A stretch of DNA of 64,000 bases from Bolinopsis microptera (GCF_026151205.1 NC_087074.1:14345167-14409166), one strand, 5' to 3'. Counted from the first letter of the stretch, positions 1 to 12,289 are shown. Numbers and translations are program-made. Notes: a model not told the origin generated them from the letters alone.

Positions 1-330
1 CGAGCGACCGATTTCATTCTCGGTATCATTTTGCATTTGAGCACGGTCAATCAAATTAATATCATTTCCTTTTGTTTGGGAAAGAGAGACACTGGCAGCG
101 GTCCACTCTACCCATGATTATGGGTTTTGGTCAAATATCATCTCTTTTTGATTATAATATCAGGGTACTTTATAAAGTTGAAATATACACTGATATCTTC
201 ATTAATAAGGAGGAAGTTTCAACGATTTCGAAATTTTTCCTTTGAAAACATTTCCTTGTGTTTAGGGAAGCATATCGGTCGATCACTGACTGAATATGCC
301 ACTTAATACTCATTCAAGTTGGCATTAAAT
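1..330. repeat. Dispersed repeat, copy 1 (direct copy near 6400-6710)
   Basis: The block holding the GAGAGACACTGGCAGCGG segment, the CCCATGATTATGGGTTTTGG hairpin and the stretch up to TACTCATTCAA recurs in the same order and orientation at about 6400-6710, with small indels. A shorter inverted copy lies at 6243-6395. The LDLa-GPCR gene is therefore flanked by direct copies about 6.4 kb apart. No coding potential is seen. From 331 to about 1170 I see only AT-rich non-coding sequence. Confidence 0.8.
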
Positions 331-1175
331 TCATATATAATGACATTAAACTGTCGTGGCAAAGCAGAATTTGTTGGAAATCACGAATGAGCAAATTCTC
401 ACCTTTCGCACGTGCAAACTTTGAGCGGACGTTGCGTGCGCATTGAATATTGAATCGCCGTAAATTTTAGCATGTAATTGTTTTATATATAACTTGATAA
501 GCATGCAAAGTTTCAAAGTATTTCAAGAAGAATTGTAATCACAACGGGACTCTAAAGTTGACAGAAAATGACGAAAACAGCAATTTACAGTGATTTTAGT
601 AATTTTCTATCAATTTGGGCGTGTCCCCACGTGTGCAACTTTTCGATTTTTAACTTTAAAACTAGCCTAATGCACAATTTATACCTATAGGAAGCAGAAC
701 TGAGCTCCACAACCCAAGGCATGGCCCAACACTAGAGAATACTAAATCGCAAAATTGACGTTTTTATAAAATAATTCTTCAAAAAAGCACAAACTTCAAT
801 GACGAATATCTTTATGAAGGAGCAAGCTAGAAAAATTTTCCGGTAGATTTTCAGAATGCTTGAACAATTATCTAAGATGAAAATTTCCTCATATTTTGAA
901 TACAATTACTTTTTAATGGTGTAAAATCATTTTTAAAAGTTATTACTTTGTCAAAAATCAAGTTTTAAAAACGGTTAACTTGATGACGTCATCAAGGGGT
1001 GTTCATGACGTCAAATAATTTGTTTATAAATGTTAACTAAAGTGTAAACAATTATTTTCAAGACCTGTGGTCGGAAATGGCTGTATCTTTTATACTTTAG
1101 AATCTATGGACAATTAAATACAGGCTACAATTGACTGGCAAAGCGTCTATCCCTGAATATATATGTATGTATATA

Positions 1176-2090
1176 TCACGACAATCTATCGTAAAACATG
1201 GGTTCTAGAAAACCCACTTCCCGATGCTCCTGAAACCTGGAACTTTTTTTGCAGTCGATTTGGTCAACGTCTAGACGCCCTGAAAAATTTCAGATCTCTA
1301 ACTCAATTTTAACATGGTTTTTAAAGCACCTGAATATGGCGATTTTGGGTTTTTTACCGAATTTCGTATAACAGTGCTGGCGAGTATTTTATGCAAATTT
1401 CTTAAAAATCTCAACATAACTATTTTTTATTCCTGTCATCTTTGACATCAAATTAGAATGTTTTGAACTAAAAATAAATCTGCTGAACGACTTCCGATGA
1501 GTCTTAATGCCTGAAAAACTCCTGCCGGAGGCAGGAAAAGAGAAAGAGGCTTGTAACGTGTACCAAAGGGGGTATAATAGTATTAGTAAAGGGGGTATAA
1601 CAGTAAATGGGGTACATAGTATACCCACAATAAATGCAACGGTCGTGCTTGCCAGCACTGTGATCTTCACGACAATCTGTTGTAAAAGAGGGGTTCCAGA
1701 AAACCCACTTCCCGATACTCCTGAAACATGAAATTTTTTTCACTGTCGATTTGGACAAGGTCTAGACGCCCTGCAAAGTTTCAGATCTCTAACTCAATTT
1801 TAACATGGTTTTTAAGGCACCTGAATATGGCGATTTTGGGTTTTTTACCTAATTTCGTATAACATGCTGGCGCGAATTTTGCGAAAATTTCTTAAAAACC
1901 TCCATATAACTATTTCTTATTCCTGTCATCTTTAACATTGAATTAGAATGTTTTGAACTTAAATGTACCTGCTGAACTACTTTCGAAAGAGTTTTAATGC
2001 CTGGAAAACAATAAAGGGGATATAATAGTATAGGGGGTAAATAGTATTGTGAATATAAGGGCGACGGTAATGCTTGCCAGCATTGTGATT
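1176..2090 (+). repeat. Two-copy tandem repeat, unit about 490 bp, reaching into the GPCR first exon
   Basis: The unit starting at about 1176 (CACGACAATCT...) repeats at about 1668 with roughly 85-90% similarity through landmarks such as AACCCACTTCCCGAT and CTAACTCAATTTTAACATGG. The end of each unit contains the segment that becomes the GPCR signal-peptide start in copy 2 (ATGCTTGCCAGCATTGTGAT at 2070). In copy 1 the same place reads GTGCTTGCCAGCACTGTGAT at about 1645, so it has no ATG. The duplication therefore includes the promoter and start region of the downstream gene. Confidence 0.8.
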
Positions 2091-4724
2091 CAAGTTTTCA
2101 TCCTTGACCTCGTCCTCGGCTCCAATGACCCGCGAGAACCCTTGTCTAAAAGTAAAGAAAAGGTAATTGTAACCAGGGAAACGTACAAAACTCCACCTAT
2201 TCTGTTTGGGGCATATTTTACCACAACTTGCGAAGATCAAATTCACTTTTTCCTTCTGAATGTCAATGACACCAGATGGACATACAATAGACCATTTTAT
2301 AACAACATAATGAAGAAAAGGGACACATTTCTTCTATCACCTGAAGACATTCATGCTTGCCCCATGTCGATACACAAACATCAAGTATTGGACACAACAA
2401 ATTGGACGTGTTTGATCCCTGTAGAAAAAGTCTGTGATGGTTTCTCTAGTTGCCTAACTGACGAGTGTGGTTGCGGAGAGGAGACTACCGAGCAGTCAGT
2501 AACCCAGACTCCGGTATTCTACTGTGTTCAACAGCCTGGATGTGTTTCATTTCCACAGGTAACGAAAACATAAGACAATATTTTTCTTTGTCAATACAAC
2601 GTGACAGTGCGATTGATCACTAATTAATGGCGACATCCCTATAAATTAAATGACAAACCTTATCGCCCCTAACTTCTGTTCGTCGGTAGATTACCTGGTC
2701 ATAGATTGGGCAGCTTATTGTGTCTCATTGTGGTCAATCCATAATCGGGCCTTATATAATTTCGTGCATTAAGCATGCTTAAGAATCCTTAATCAACCCT
2801 TTAGTTTTGTGCGTAAGTGATCGAAGGGTCAACAGTCACTGATAATTTACATTTAAACGACTCTTAAATTTAAACTATCATCGATAGATTACTAACTCCC
2901 CACTTGTTTATCGCACGTTTCTGATAATTATAAACATATTCCTGTTTGTTTTATGAATATGACTGCACCTCCCACCTCAGATTTGCGATAACAACGAAGA
3001 CTGTTTAGACGGTAGTGACGAGAGTTTCTGTTCAAACAACGATCAGATAGAACAGAATCGTTTAATAAGGGGCAATCCAGTTGCGCAATGCATATACAAC
3101 ATGAGTCATTTTGAAAATAAAATAGTGTATAGTAACTATAGTTACCTTAACCAAGACCAGCAATTAATAATGTTCTGTGAAAATAATTGCAGCAGTTATT
3201 TTTCAAAATCAGATCAATGGTATAAGTTTTGCAAGCTCCTAGGCTTTAACTATATTTCGGAATTTATGCAAATTCCTGCACTATCTTTTTGTCAAAGCCC
3301 TGATGGTTCTTCTATGCCCAGCCTGGAATCAATTTGTGACAATGAAATAGACTGTACAAATGGTGCAGATGAAGTTGGATGTCCGGGCAGATTCTACTGC
3401 TATAACCACCTTGAAAATGTGTCCACAAGCGAAAGGACAATGTCGGTTTCACCGGATAAGAAATGCGATCAAGTTAAAGATTGCCCAAATAATATTGATG
3501 AGTGTAATATTGACTGTGACCTAGGTAACATAGCTTCTCCAAAATCCCTCATAAAATCGAACGCTCTCTCGTGTTTAAATCTCATCTTTGGATTAGCTGT
3601 TTTGATTCTGAATGTAAGGAACGGTTATAAAGCAATGAAACGCACAGCCACTAATGTTATTGCGAAAACTGATAGACTTCTTTGCATACAAATATTTGCA
3701 TATGACTTTATTATGGGAATTTATCTTTGCTTCATCGTACTGGCGTCTGGCATCCCTCGTTCTCCGATATACTGGAGGCTATTGTGTACGCTCTGACTGG
3801 TGGAGGTCGAGCGTTTACTGCGATATTTTTGGGGTAATCTTCTCTTTTGCAAGTCACGGATCTCTCTTGATAGTTTCTTTGATGAGTATTGTAAGGAGCA
3901 TTCAGTGCACTGTATCATTTATCAGGATTCCTTATAAAGCCATAATTTTAAGTTCCTGCATCATTTTCACCCTCAACTTGATTCATGCAATACTTCCAGT
4001 TGTAAAGCTTCCCCTAATTGAACACATCTTCAAATCGAAAATCGTCATGGAGAACATTGCCGAAAATCCCATGTTGAGCTCCTTTGATGAACAGAAGATA
4101 ACAGATCTGCATAACAAATTCTTTCCAAACCGGACTACTGAGTACATTACAACGATGCTGGATGATTTGAAGCAAATAACGAGCATGCCTGAGATCTTCG
4201 ACTTCAGAATGATTGGGTATTATGGGACCACGCCAATTTGCATAAGCAATATATTCAAGGATCAGGAATCTTACCGAGCTTTTAAAATTGGATATTGTAC
4301 TGCCATATCTGTGCTTTTAGCTGTAGTTTCAGTATCATATATTTTAATAGTGGTGAAGCATAACAAGTCAGCAGCAATTGCAAACGACAACCAGGAAGAT
4401 CATCAGCAAAACAACGACCTCCTTATCAAGGTTTGCTTGATGATCGGATCTCAACTGGTAAGCTGGGTGTCCCTAATAATAACCGCTAACTATTTCATCG
4501 GCGCTGACGGAAGTTCTGTACCAGAATATGTATTTGAAGTTTTCGCCCTGTTTGTGATGCCCATCAACAGTTTGCTTAACCCAATATTTTACAGTGATAT
4601 GTATAAAATTGTCAAGCAGAAAGGTTCATATATTATTAGTGCTATTGTTAATAGAATTAACAAAAGAGTTAATCCATCTGACCAAACAGCAGAGTATGAA
4701 ATGAACAATATCAATCGGCCATGA
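2070..4724 (+). CDS. LDLa-module seven-transmembrane receptor (rhodopsin/LGR-like GPCR), with an apparent frameshift
   Basis: Probable cell-surface receptor. Exon 1 is 2070-2558. Its ATG opens a hydrophobic signal peptide (MLASIVIQVFILDLVLG). A GT-AG intron in phase 0 joins exon 2 at 2981. Three LDL-receptor class A-like modules precede the helices: one across the splice (ICDNNEDCLDGSDESFC), one at ICDNEIDCTNGADEVGC, and a weaker Cys-rich third. TM1 and TM2 lie in one frame up to about 3770 (TM1 contains LNLIFGLAVLIL). TM3-TM7 continue in another frame to 4724 and include the TM7 signature NSLLNPIFYS. The frame changes by one base within about 3745-3795, in the loop between TM2 and TM3, and no simple GT-AG intron fixes it. 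The usual D/ERY at the end of TM3 is replaced by an IVRS sequence. Leucine-rich repeats, usual in relaxin-receptor relatives, are absent. The ligand cannot be predicted. Either a recent pseudogene or an assembly indel is possible. Confidence 0.8.
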
Positions 4725-4859
4725 ATTTAACAGACTGAGGAAAGCTGACGAATATCTGTCAATATCTCATAACATTAAGATATTATATGAATAATATGGG
4801 TCAGAATTATTGACACAAATATAGGTAAAAGCATTTAACCGCAATGACCGTAAAATGTA

Positions 4860-6242
4860 AAATAAACAAAATGTTACTTGTTTTTTATCAACATTTACCT
4901 TAAATAACATCAGTAATCGTGAGCTATTCATGCTGCTGATATGTATACACTATGGAGCCTTTTATCTGCTCAAGAGGGTGTATATTAGTTTTTATGTTCC
5001 GTTATATGTTAAGTACTTTTGGTTTTTATATTTGTTACTAGTATTATATTCATATATTGAGTATCTAGTTTTGGATTATATCGCGAGGCCAGCCGCTTTG
5101 ACATCGGCTATCTTTATTTTTTATTTGGATTGTTGATATAAGCGGGATAAAAATGCTTTACTTCATTTCATTTCATTAGTCAGTTGTTTAATTAATTGTT
5201 TGTTATTCAATATTCATGCTGCTAATATTTATATACCTATTCAGCTGTTAAATTTTTGTTTCTTTTTATTTGCTTAAGACTAAGAGTAAAATTTAACAAA
5301 AATCAGAATAAAGAAAAAGAGAAAAAATTTGACAACATATTCAGATTTGGGATATGATAAAACTGCTGTATATCATATATTAGTTTTTATGTTCCGTTTT
5401 GTTAGTCACTATTACTAGTCAGTTGTTTTATTAATGATGTGTTATTCAATATTCATGTTGATTATGTTTATATACTATTCAGCTGGTAAATTTTTGCTCT
5501 TTTTTTTGCTTAAGAATAAAATTTAACAAAAAATCAGAATAAATAAAATGAGAAAAAAATTGTCATTGACAACGTATTCAGTAGTTTTGGGATGAGATAA
5601 AGCTGCTGACGCTGTATATTAGTTTTTATGTTCCGTTTTGTTAGTCAGTTTTTTTTGTTAATTGCGCGGCGTGAATATACGTTGTTCAACATATTATGTT
5701 GCTAATATTTATTAACCTGGGGACCCCAGGCTATTATATTTATGTTCATAATCCGAATGGAAATTTGGCGGAATGACAGGCTGTACTGAGCGCCGCCCAG
5801 TAAATATTTATATACTATTCAAGTTCAACTGTTAAATTTTTGCTCTTTTTATTTTGTATTTGCTGGAGAGTTATATAAAATTGAATAAAAAATCAGAAAA
5901 AAATTTGACAACGTACTCAGTTTTGGATATGATTATGATAAAGCTGCTGTATAATTATATTATTATTAGTTTTTATGTTCCGTTTTGTTAGTCAGTTGTT
6001 TTATCAATTGTGTTATTCAATATTTATGTTGCCAATATTTGATATTTATATACTATTCAGCTGTTAAGTTTTTGCTTTTTTTTATTTGTTTAAGAGAAAA
6101 ATTTAACAAAAAATCAGAATAAAGAAAAAGAGAAAAACAAATTTGACAACGTATTCAGTTTTGGGATATGATAAAACTGCTGTATATTAGTTTTTATGTT
6201 CCGTTTTGTTAGTCAGTTGTTTTATTATTTTTGTGTTATTCA
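4860..6242. repeat. AT-rich satellite-like tandem array, about five degenerate units
   Basis: A unit of roughly 210-400 bases recurs with the same order of landmarks: TTAGTTTTTATGTTCCG, then GTTAGTCAGTTG, GTTATTCAATATT, ATATACTATTCAGCTG, AAATTTAACAAAAAATCAG, and TTTGACAACGTATTCAG. The TTCCG landmark is found near 4990, 5390, 5630, 5970 and 6200. Units differ by indels, and one carries an insertion around 5710-5800. No protein frame is conserved between units, so the short ORF at its left edge is not treated as a gene. Confidence 0.85.
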
Positions 6243-6710
6243 ATTTGACCAAAGGCAAAACTCATAATCATGGGTAGAGTAGACCGTTGGCGTTGCCAGT
6301 GTCTCTCTTTTCCAAAAAAAGGTAATGATATTAATTTGAATAACCGTCCGCAAATGCAAATTGATACCGAGAATCATGCAATCGGTCGCTCCATTTTCCC
6401 ATTATGCATTCATTCACGGCTTACGAATTGTAATACAGCTTATTGAATTTGGAAAAGAGAGACACTGGCAACGGTCCACTCTATATCTACCCATGATTAT
6501 GGGTTTTGGTCAAATATTATCCCTTTTTTATTATAAATATAATGTCAGGATAATTCACTAAGTCGAAATGTAAACTCATAACTTCATTCATATTAATTTT
6601 AATAAGGAGGTAGAAGAATTCGAAATTTTACCTTTAGAAACATTTCCTTGTGTAGGCATATCTGTCGATAACTGACTGAATATGGCACTTTTTACTCATT
6701 CAATGCTCTT
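6243..6710. repeat. Inverted repeat plus dispersed repeat copy 2
   Basis: Positions 6243-6330 (GACCAAAGGCAAAACTCATA... to ...CTCTCTTTTCC) are the reverse complement of 6455-6522 (GGAAAAGAGAGACACTGGCA... to GGGTTTTGGTC). This gives a hairpin with arms of about 80 bases and a loop of about 120 bases. From about 6400 rightward the sequence matches the first 330 bases of the window in direct orientation. The structure suggests a non-autonomous fold-back element end. Confidence 0.75.
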
Positions 6711-6759
6711 CACGATTGCACGGTTTGGAAAAGATAATGAGCACTTTGGAAGTGACTTT

Positions 6760-6935
6760 ATGAGCTCTTAGTCTATGTAATAAGCGCCATGAGTTGGCAC
6801 AGAATTTGTTGTCTCTGATTTTGATAAATTTGGTACCAAAAGTTGCTTCTAACTGTGAATAATGAAAATTCACCGTGTAGCACGATAACGTCGAGCTATA
6901 TGTGGGCCTCCTGTGCATTACAAGAATGTACAAAG
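6760..6935. repeat. Dispersed repeat, also at 61955-62120
   Basis: A block of about 165 bases with landmarks AATAAGCGCCATGAGTTGGC, ACCAAAAGTTGCTT, GTGTAGCACGATAACGTC and GTGGGCCTCCTGTGC is repeated in direct orientation 55 kb away, with scattered substitutions. No coding signal is seen. The following 6940-7640 region is AT-rich and non-coding apart from repeated ACCAAAAKTT words. Confidence 0.8.
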
Positions 6936-7769
6936 GACGAAAAATGGGTAATTTATTGGTTAAAATGCCTATAACTCCTAAAATATTGAATATTTTGAAA
7001 TAATTATTACAGTATCGTAATGAGCTTAGTCAGACGCAACTTTTGGTACCAAAATTATAATATTTGAAGCACCAAATTTTTCAAAAATTTGTTCAAAATT
7101 TCACACGGGACCTTGTGTTCAGATTGAAAAATTTTGAAAATAATTTTCCTTTAAATCTTCAAATATTAGTACTAAAAGTTTCGTCTCGATGAGTTGATTA
7201 CGATGCCATAATAATTATGTGATGATAACTGAAAATGTGAAAGTTATAGGCCAAAAACTAAAAATTTGCGCGAAAAATGCACGCGCGGCGAACAAGCGCC
7301 GTGCAGCATTTTTAGCGAAAATTGCTACACGGTGGATTTATTTTATTCACATTTCTAGACAAATTTTGGTACCAAATTTATCGAAATCGGAGAAAAAAAG
7401 TTCTGTGCTCGCGCTTGGCGCTTATTAAACTGACTATCTAGCTGCCGCTCTTTAGAGAGCGTTCTGCGTTATTCAGCGTTGCAGTTGCACTAATCCCATC
7501 CTAAAAGCGGGTCTCATCACTGATAATGTCGCATTAAAAATGACTGAAAAATTGTCATGCGACAATTACCTCAGCATGAGTGATGAAGTAACCAGAATGT
7601 TTTTAACTCTGGGTGTTTGTCAAGCTTCCATAAAAATGTGTTTGAATAAACGTAGGCCGTAGCCATTACATAGTAGTAGTAAATCTTTCAAAGTACGAAA
7701 TATCTCTTTAAAAGAGCATCCTAGGCACCTTATAGATATCAAAACGCTTAAAAAAGAAAACAAAAAACA

Positions 7770-8351
7770 TCAACCAACTTCTAACTTCTTCCACTCCTCC
7801 CTATCTAAAGCTAAAAATCTAAGGTCTTCGAAATCAGTCAAATTCTTAAGTCTAATATCAAGATTTCTACTAGTCAAGTCTTTTCTAATAACATCTAATA
7901 AGTTTAAACATGGTCTACCCCGTCTCCCTTCCATAAAAATATCAGAATTTATAGCAAATAACATAGAGGTGTATGCTGGTGAGTCTTCCTGTCCTCTTAA
8001 GATATGTCCTAACATTCTCCATCGAAACTTAGAGACTCTCACAGACAAGGGAGTGACATAACAACGAGCATAGAGTGCCTCATTAGAAATAACCCCAGTA
8101 GGCCATCTGATGTTGAGGATTCTTCGGAGGTGTTTGCGATGAGCAATATCAAGTTCATTCAACGAAGCTAGTGGTGCAGCCCAGGAGTTGCAGTTGTAGA
8201 GTAGAATAGAGACTACTTGTGCCTCGTAGATTTTGATCTTCCTTTGGACTGAAATCTTGCTCTTCATCCAAACTTTCTGAAATTTACTAAAGGCAACATT
8301 ACCAAGGAATATTCGATTAGCCATTACATAACTACAAGAAATTCGAATCAA
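7770..8351 (-). mobile_element. 5'-truncated LINE (non-LTR retrotransposon) reverse transcriptase remnant, C-terminal part
   Basis: A 193-codon open frame encodes the segment that follows the polymerase core in many LINE ORF2 proteins. It has a KIKIYEAQVVSILLYNCNSW stretch, then HRKHLRRILNIRWP, RCYVTPLSVRVSKFRWRMLGH and GRRGRPCLNLLD. The order and wording match the 'ILLYGSETW ... LRRILGIRW ... RLRWLGHVLR' region seen in CR1/Jockey/RTE-type elements. The catalytic YADD motif and everything upstream are missing, and no in-frame ATG begins the frame. This is a dead 5'-truncated copy. Confidence 0.85.
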
Positions 8352-8439
8352 TGATGTACAGATTTAATTTCAATTATAGTTATGATGTTTTTAATAATTT
8401 ATAATCAAAGCACAAAGCTTATATTAGTTTTCTCTCTCG

Positions 8440-8610
8440 ATGTCGATCTATTTGTACCAGGAAAAATGCTTGATTACAAAAATAGGTATTCTCAAAATAT
8501 TTTTTTGTGTGGAAACGGTACGCTAGATGGTCACTGAACTGCATATGAGGTCATTTGGCTTGGACGGCACAAACCACTGTTTTGGTGTACGCCCCCTTAA
8601 AATCACATTC
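8440..8610. repeat. Relic of the 21.6-23.3 kb fold-back repeat family
   Basis: The stretch with CCAGGAAAAATGCTTGATTAC, GTGTGGAAACGGTACGCTAG and GGTCACTGAACTGC followed by a CCCCCTTAAAATC end matches the ends of the repeat cluster near 21545-21690 (inverted) and 22555-23350 (direct), at slightly lower identity. It shows that the family is dispersed. The 8610-9300 stretch holds no gene I can support, only AT-rich DNA and a short TAAAA microsatellite near 9235-9260. Confidence 0.7.
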
Positions 8611-9309
8611 CAAGGCACAGAGTCAGTTTCTTACTGTGTAACATATTATCCTTCAATCAATCGTTATTATGGCATGAAAGAGGTCATATCTCTAAATTTC
8701 ATTATGAAAAAGAAATTAATAAATCCAAATTTGTTAAGATAACAACATGCAAAATGAACCAGGCATATGAAAACAAAGGTGCACTTCACGTATTCCTGGT
8801 TCATTCAGCAGTAAACCGTAAAGACAAACACAGAAGTCTAAATCTAATAGTCATCTATATTCTCAACTATTAAATATTAATATATATCAATTCCCAAACA
8901 ATTTAATTTCGCAGCAAATTCAAAACAGCCCAAAAATTTATGCACTCGACATTGTTCAGTAGGGTTGTATCACCATATCAGACATCACCACATTTCTTCA
9001 ATGTTAATGAATCAATGGTGATATACAACAGTAAATGGTAATATGCTAAAAAACAGGTTCAAATAAAATTCGTCAGAGTCTTGCGGAGGTAATGTTCGGA
9101 TTAGTAAGTTCTGGAAAAAGAAGAGGTGTCCTCAGGTGGGGGGAGGCGGTTTGGTGAATTGTATCATACCCAATCCGACTCCCTTGTTAATATGTTGCAT
9201 ATATCTGGGAAAGTGAATCATCAGGGAATTTTATAATAAAATAAAATAAAATAAAAAATAAAGAATAAATCACATCGCATCATTTATTTATCAAAGCTCT
9301 ATTAGCTGT

Positions 9310-11112
9310 TTACCTGCTTTTCTCATACTCATTTTCCATAGAATTAACAGCTTCAGATGAGCGTAACACGCTCTCATCAGACTTTTTATAATCCTTTAAA
9401 TCTGAAAAAAAAATGTTATAGGAAATATGAGATAAACAGCACAGTGTAATTCGACAAGAGTTTAATCTACAATTGTATCTAAACCTTAAATTGCTAAGAC
9501 TTACTGTCAGCAGTAACATCCCTAACTCCCATGAGTTTCAGAAACTTGGCTGTTTGCTCCCCTGTTTCGTCGTTTTTAAGGCATCCTGTTCCCCAGGCAC
9601 CTTTCTGACTTGAAGTTGATCCCTCTCCATCCTACGTTTAATTATTATTAATTATGAGATTCACATCTAAGAAAACACAAAGTGTCATGTCTCTGATTTA
9701 AAATTAAATTTCGACATTTCCCGTTATTTTGAATCTAAAAACACGTTTGAAACCATCCACTTATCATTTTAATGACCTCTTTTTTGCCCCAAAGCAATTT
9801 CCTCTTTTCTCGTTGAGCGGCCAGCTGCTTTGCGATGGTGTTGTCAAATGAAGTTGGAAGAGTTGAATCTGTCTTAACATCCTTCAGAGACTCTGAGAAA
9901 ATAGAGGCATACAAAAACTCCGATGAGTGATCATTTTTAAATTAATATAGTTACTAATTTATTATTTAGTAATCATTGAACTATTTCCGTTTGATATTCG
10001 TTTAATTTCTTTAGTCATGATTTAAAATATTCTGTGATCGAAATAGGGATTCAAGGTTCAGATAATAATCCAACATTATTAATTCTTTAATAACTTTGTG
10101 ACTGTAGTAAAATAATAATTAAAGGTGGGGAAAAGCTAAAAATTAATCTGGAGAACATTATATTGTTCTGACCTGCGCTAACTTTGCCCCAATCTCTGCT
10201 ATCCCCATATTTTTTTCTTCTATATTCTTCAAATTCTCGGTCTTTTGCCTCCTGGCTGGCCGACCTATATAATAAAGTATTGATTATTATTTATATAATA
10301 ACAGCAACCATTACAATGAATATGAAAGCATACTTTAGTGCTATTTTACGAATTCATTTCAATCGTATCACACGCATTTATGAATAATGAGCCTAGGAAT
10401 AATGCGACCCACCTGTGCCTAAAGTCTGTGCGATGGTCTCTACCGCGGTAACCTCTGCCTCTAAAGTCTCTGCCACCACGGTTGTCTCTACGTTTGTAGT
10501 CACGTGATCTGGAAAGTAATTTGCTTATAGGTCATACATAAATAATAATATGCGGTCGGGTTGGTCATGTTTTGTAAGGATATAACTAGATTTACTAGAG
10601 TATATTATCTAGCCTAGTATAATAATACGACATGGAGCTGACACGTGACAGGACCGCCTATAACTCATGCGCTTTCTGTAGCTTATGTTGTGCTCCAGAA
10701 GGACTGAGGATAAGATAAGACAAATCATTGATCGGTAGGCACGGAAACTGTAAATACTGAATAGGTAAATTTAACTGTATACGAGTAGACATTACAGAGA
10801 AGACATCTCAAACCTCCAATGTTAGCGACACCCTCCCCAAAATGTATAAATCTCACCTCTCGTGATCACGGCCTGATCTATCGTCCCTTTTATGGTGCGT
10901 GTGGTCCATTCTCCTCTTATCTTCCCGGTCTCGAGATCTGGCACTCTTATATTTGTCATCTCTTGACTTGTCGCCCCGGTTCCTGTCGTCACGTGACAAG
11001 TTGTCAGACGAGCGGACCCCATGGTTCCTATTAGCTCGTGATTCATCAGAAGAGCTGGTTCTATCGACGTGTTTGTCTTTGTTCTTTTCATCAGAATTAC
11101 CGTCTGATTTCC
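9310..11112 (-). CDS. RSRC2: RSRC2-like arginine-rich protein with C-terminal SMAP domain (5' exon not found)
   Basis: Probable nuclear RNA-processing-associated protein. Six exons on the minus strand join in phase: 11112-10857, 10508-10413, 10264-10173, 9892-9777, 9631-9505 and 9401-9310. The first two encode highly charged Arg/Asp/Ser-rich sequence (for example DRNRGDKSRDDKYKSARSRD, then RGGRDFRGRGYRGRDHR). Later exons read KQLAAQREKRKLLWGKKE, then KGAWGTGCLKNDETGEQTAK with KFLKLMG, then a coiled tail ending MENEYEKSR. This order matches the SMAP domain and C-terminus of RSRC2-type proteins. The donor of the exon ending at 9777 is a weak GTCATT. The stop may come from a used donor (AG|GTAA), so a further 3' exon is possible. 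The initiating exon, which must end in phase 1, was not identified upstream. Confidence 0.65.
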
Positions 11113-11459
11113 CTGTGAATAAAATGTTGTAGAATCAGTGATTGTACGGACAGTGCAGTGGACACAGAAAACGTGATTAATAATGAGATCAACAAATTAT
11201 CACTCTGTGTTCCACAATAACGTCTCTAGGGCTACCAAATTTCAGATAACATTGTAGATACGAGCTTTTAAAACTTCAGTAATTCGATGGAGATAATTCA
11301 AGGCTAAAAAACGTGGATGTTTAGTGTTTACGCTCCTCATTTAATTGAAGAAGTTAGGAACATAATTATTGGAATATTGCCAAATAAGGTGAGTTCTTGT
11401 TTAACCTAGTAGATTAATTTTAGAATAAAATCCATGCCCTCTAGACCCTAGCTAAACGG

Positions 11460-11477
11460 CACGTGACGCGTCACGTG
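11460..11477. promoter_or_regulatory. Perfect 18-bp palindrome with two E-boxes
   Basis: CACGTGACGCGTCACGTG reads identically on both strands. It contains two CACGTG boxes flanking ACGCGT, 350 bases upstream of the first recognised RSRC2-like exon. CACGTG is the core site of bHLH-zip factors (USF/MAX/MITF families). A role as promoter element is inferred from position and symmetry only. The rest of 11113-12290 shows no gene. Confidence 0.45.
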
Positions 11478-12289
11478 ATCAATAACGAGATGCGTGACAG
11501 GGCGAATTTTAGAGCTCAACCTCGTGGGAGGAAGAGTGCCATTAGATGCCAGAAGAAAAGTTGTACTTTTGTGAGAACTTTTTGCCTACATCACGAATTT
11601 AATATAACTCAACCCGCAAGAGTTGAAGATATTTTCACAATTTATGGGATTTTCAGATCACGTACTCGGCGTTATATACGAGATGCGCTATGTGCCGACC
11701 AGCTATAACAGAGACTCACGCAACAACGAGATATGCGTCAACGTAATCCAAATGCACGAAACTTAAACAATTTTACTATCAATTTGGCGAGAACCTCGCG
11801 AATTAGTCATAATTAAGATTTAAGGATAACCCTGGCCCTGACTTCAAGCAAAGATGAATGTTTTCATTAATTTCTGTCAACAATTTCGACGGTCCATGAT
11901 AATGGATCTATAATTTAATTTTAATCATGTGTAATCCTGTGTAATCCATTAAGTGACGCGTTACATACCGTCTAGTTAAGGTCTCATAATTATACCAAGA
12001 CTTCAGAGACCACCTCAGTGCTGAAGCTAAGCCTTTTCACCAATACAGGTTTCTCTTGACAGACATCTAAGTTATTAGCTGAGTAGGATACGTTACATTA
12101 TTTTAGGGGAATCTACCTTTCTAAGGTCGCATTCATTGTATGAATTTACTGTTTGAAAGGTTATACCTGAACCTCTACTCTCGCTTTTGATCTTGGATAT
12201 ATTTAGTGTTCCACTGTTGTGTTTTAATCAGTAATTTATCGACTCTATTCATGATTGGTAAAGTCGGGAGTTTTAGGTCTACCCTTCAC

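Noticed and set aside
3720-3800. A short intron as explanation for the GPCR frame change
   Set aside because: Candidate GT...AG pairs do not give the required phase; the best (46 bases) leads to the wrong frame.
4930-5136. Hydrophobic 68-codon frame as a small membrane protein
   Set aside because: It lies in the degenerate satellite-like array and is not conserved between units.
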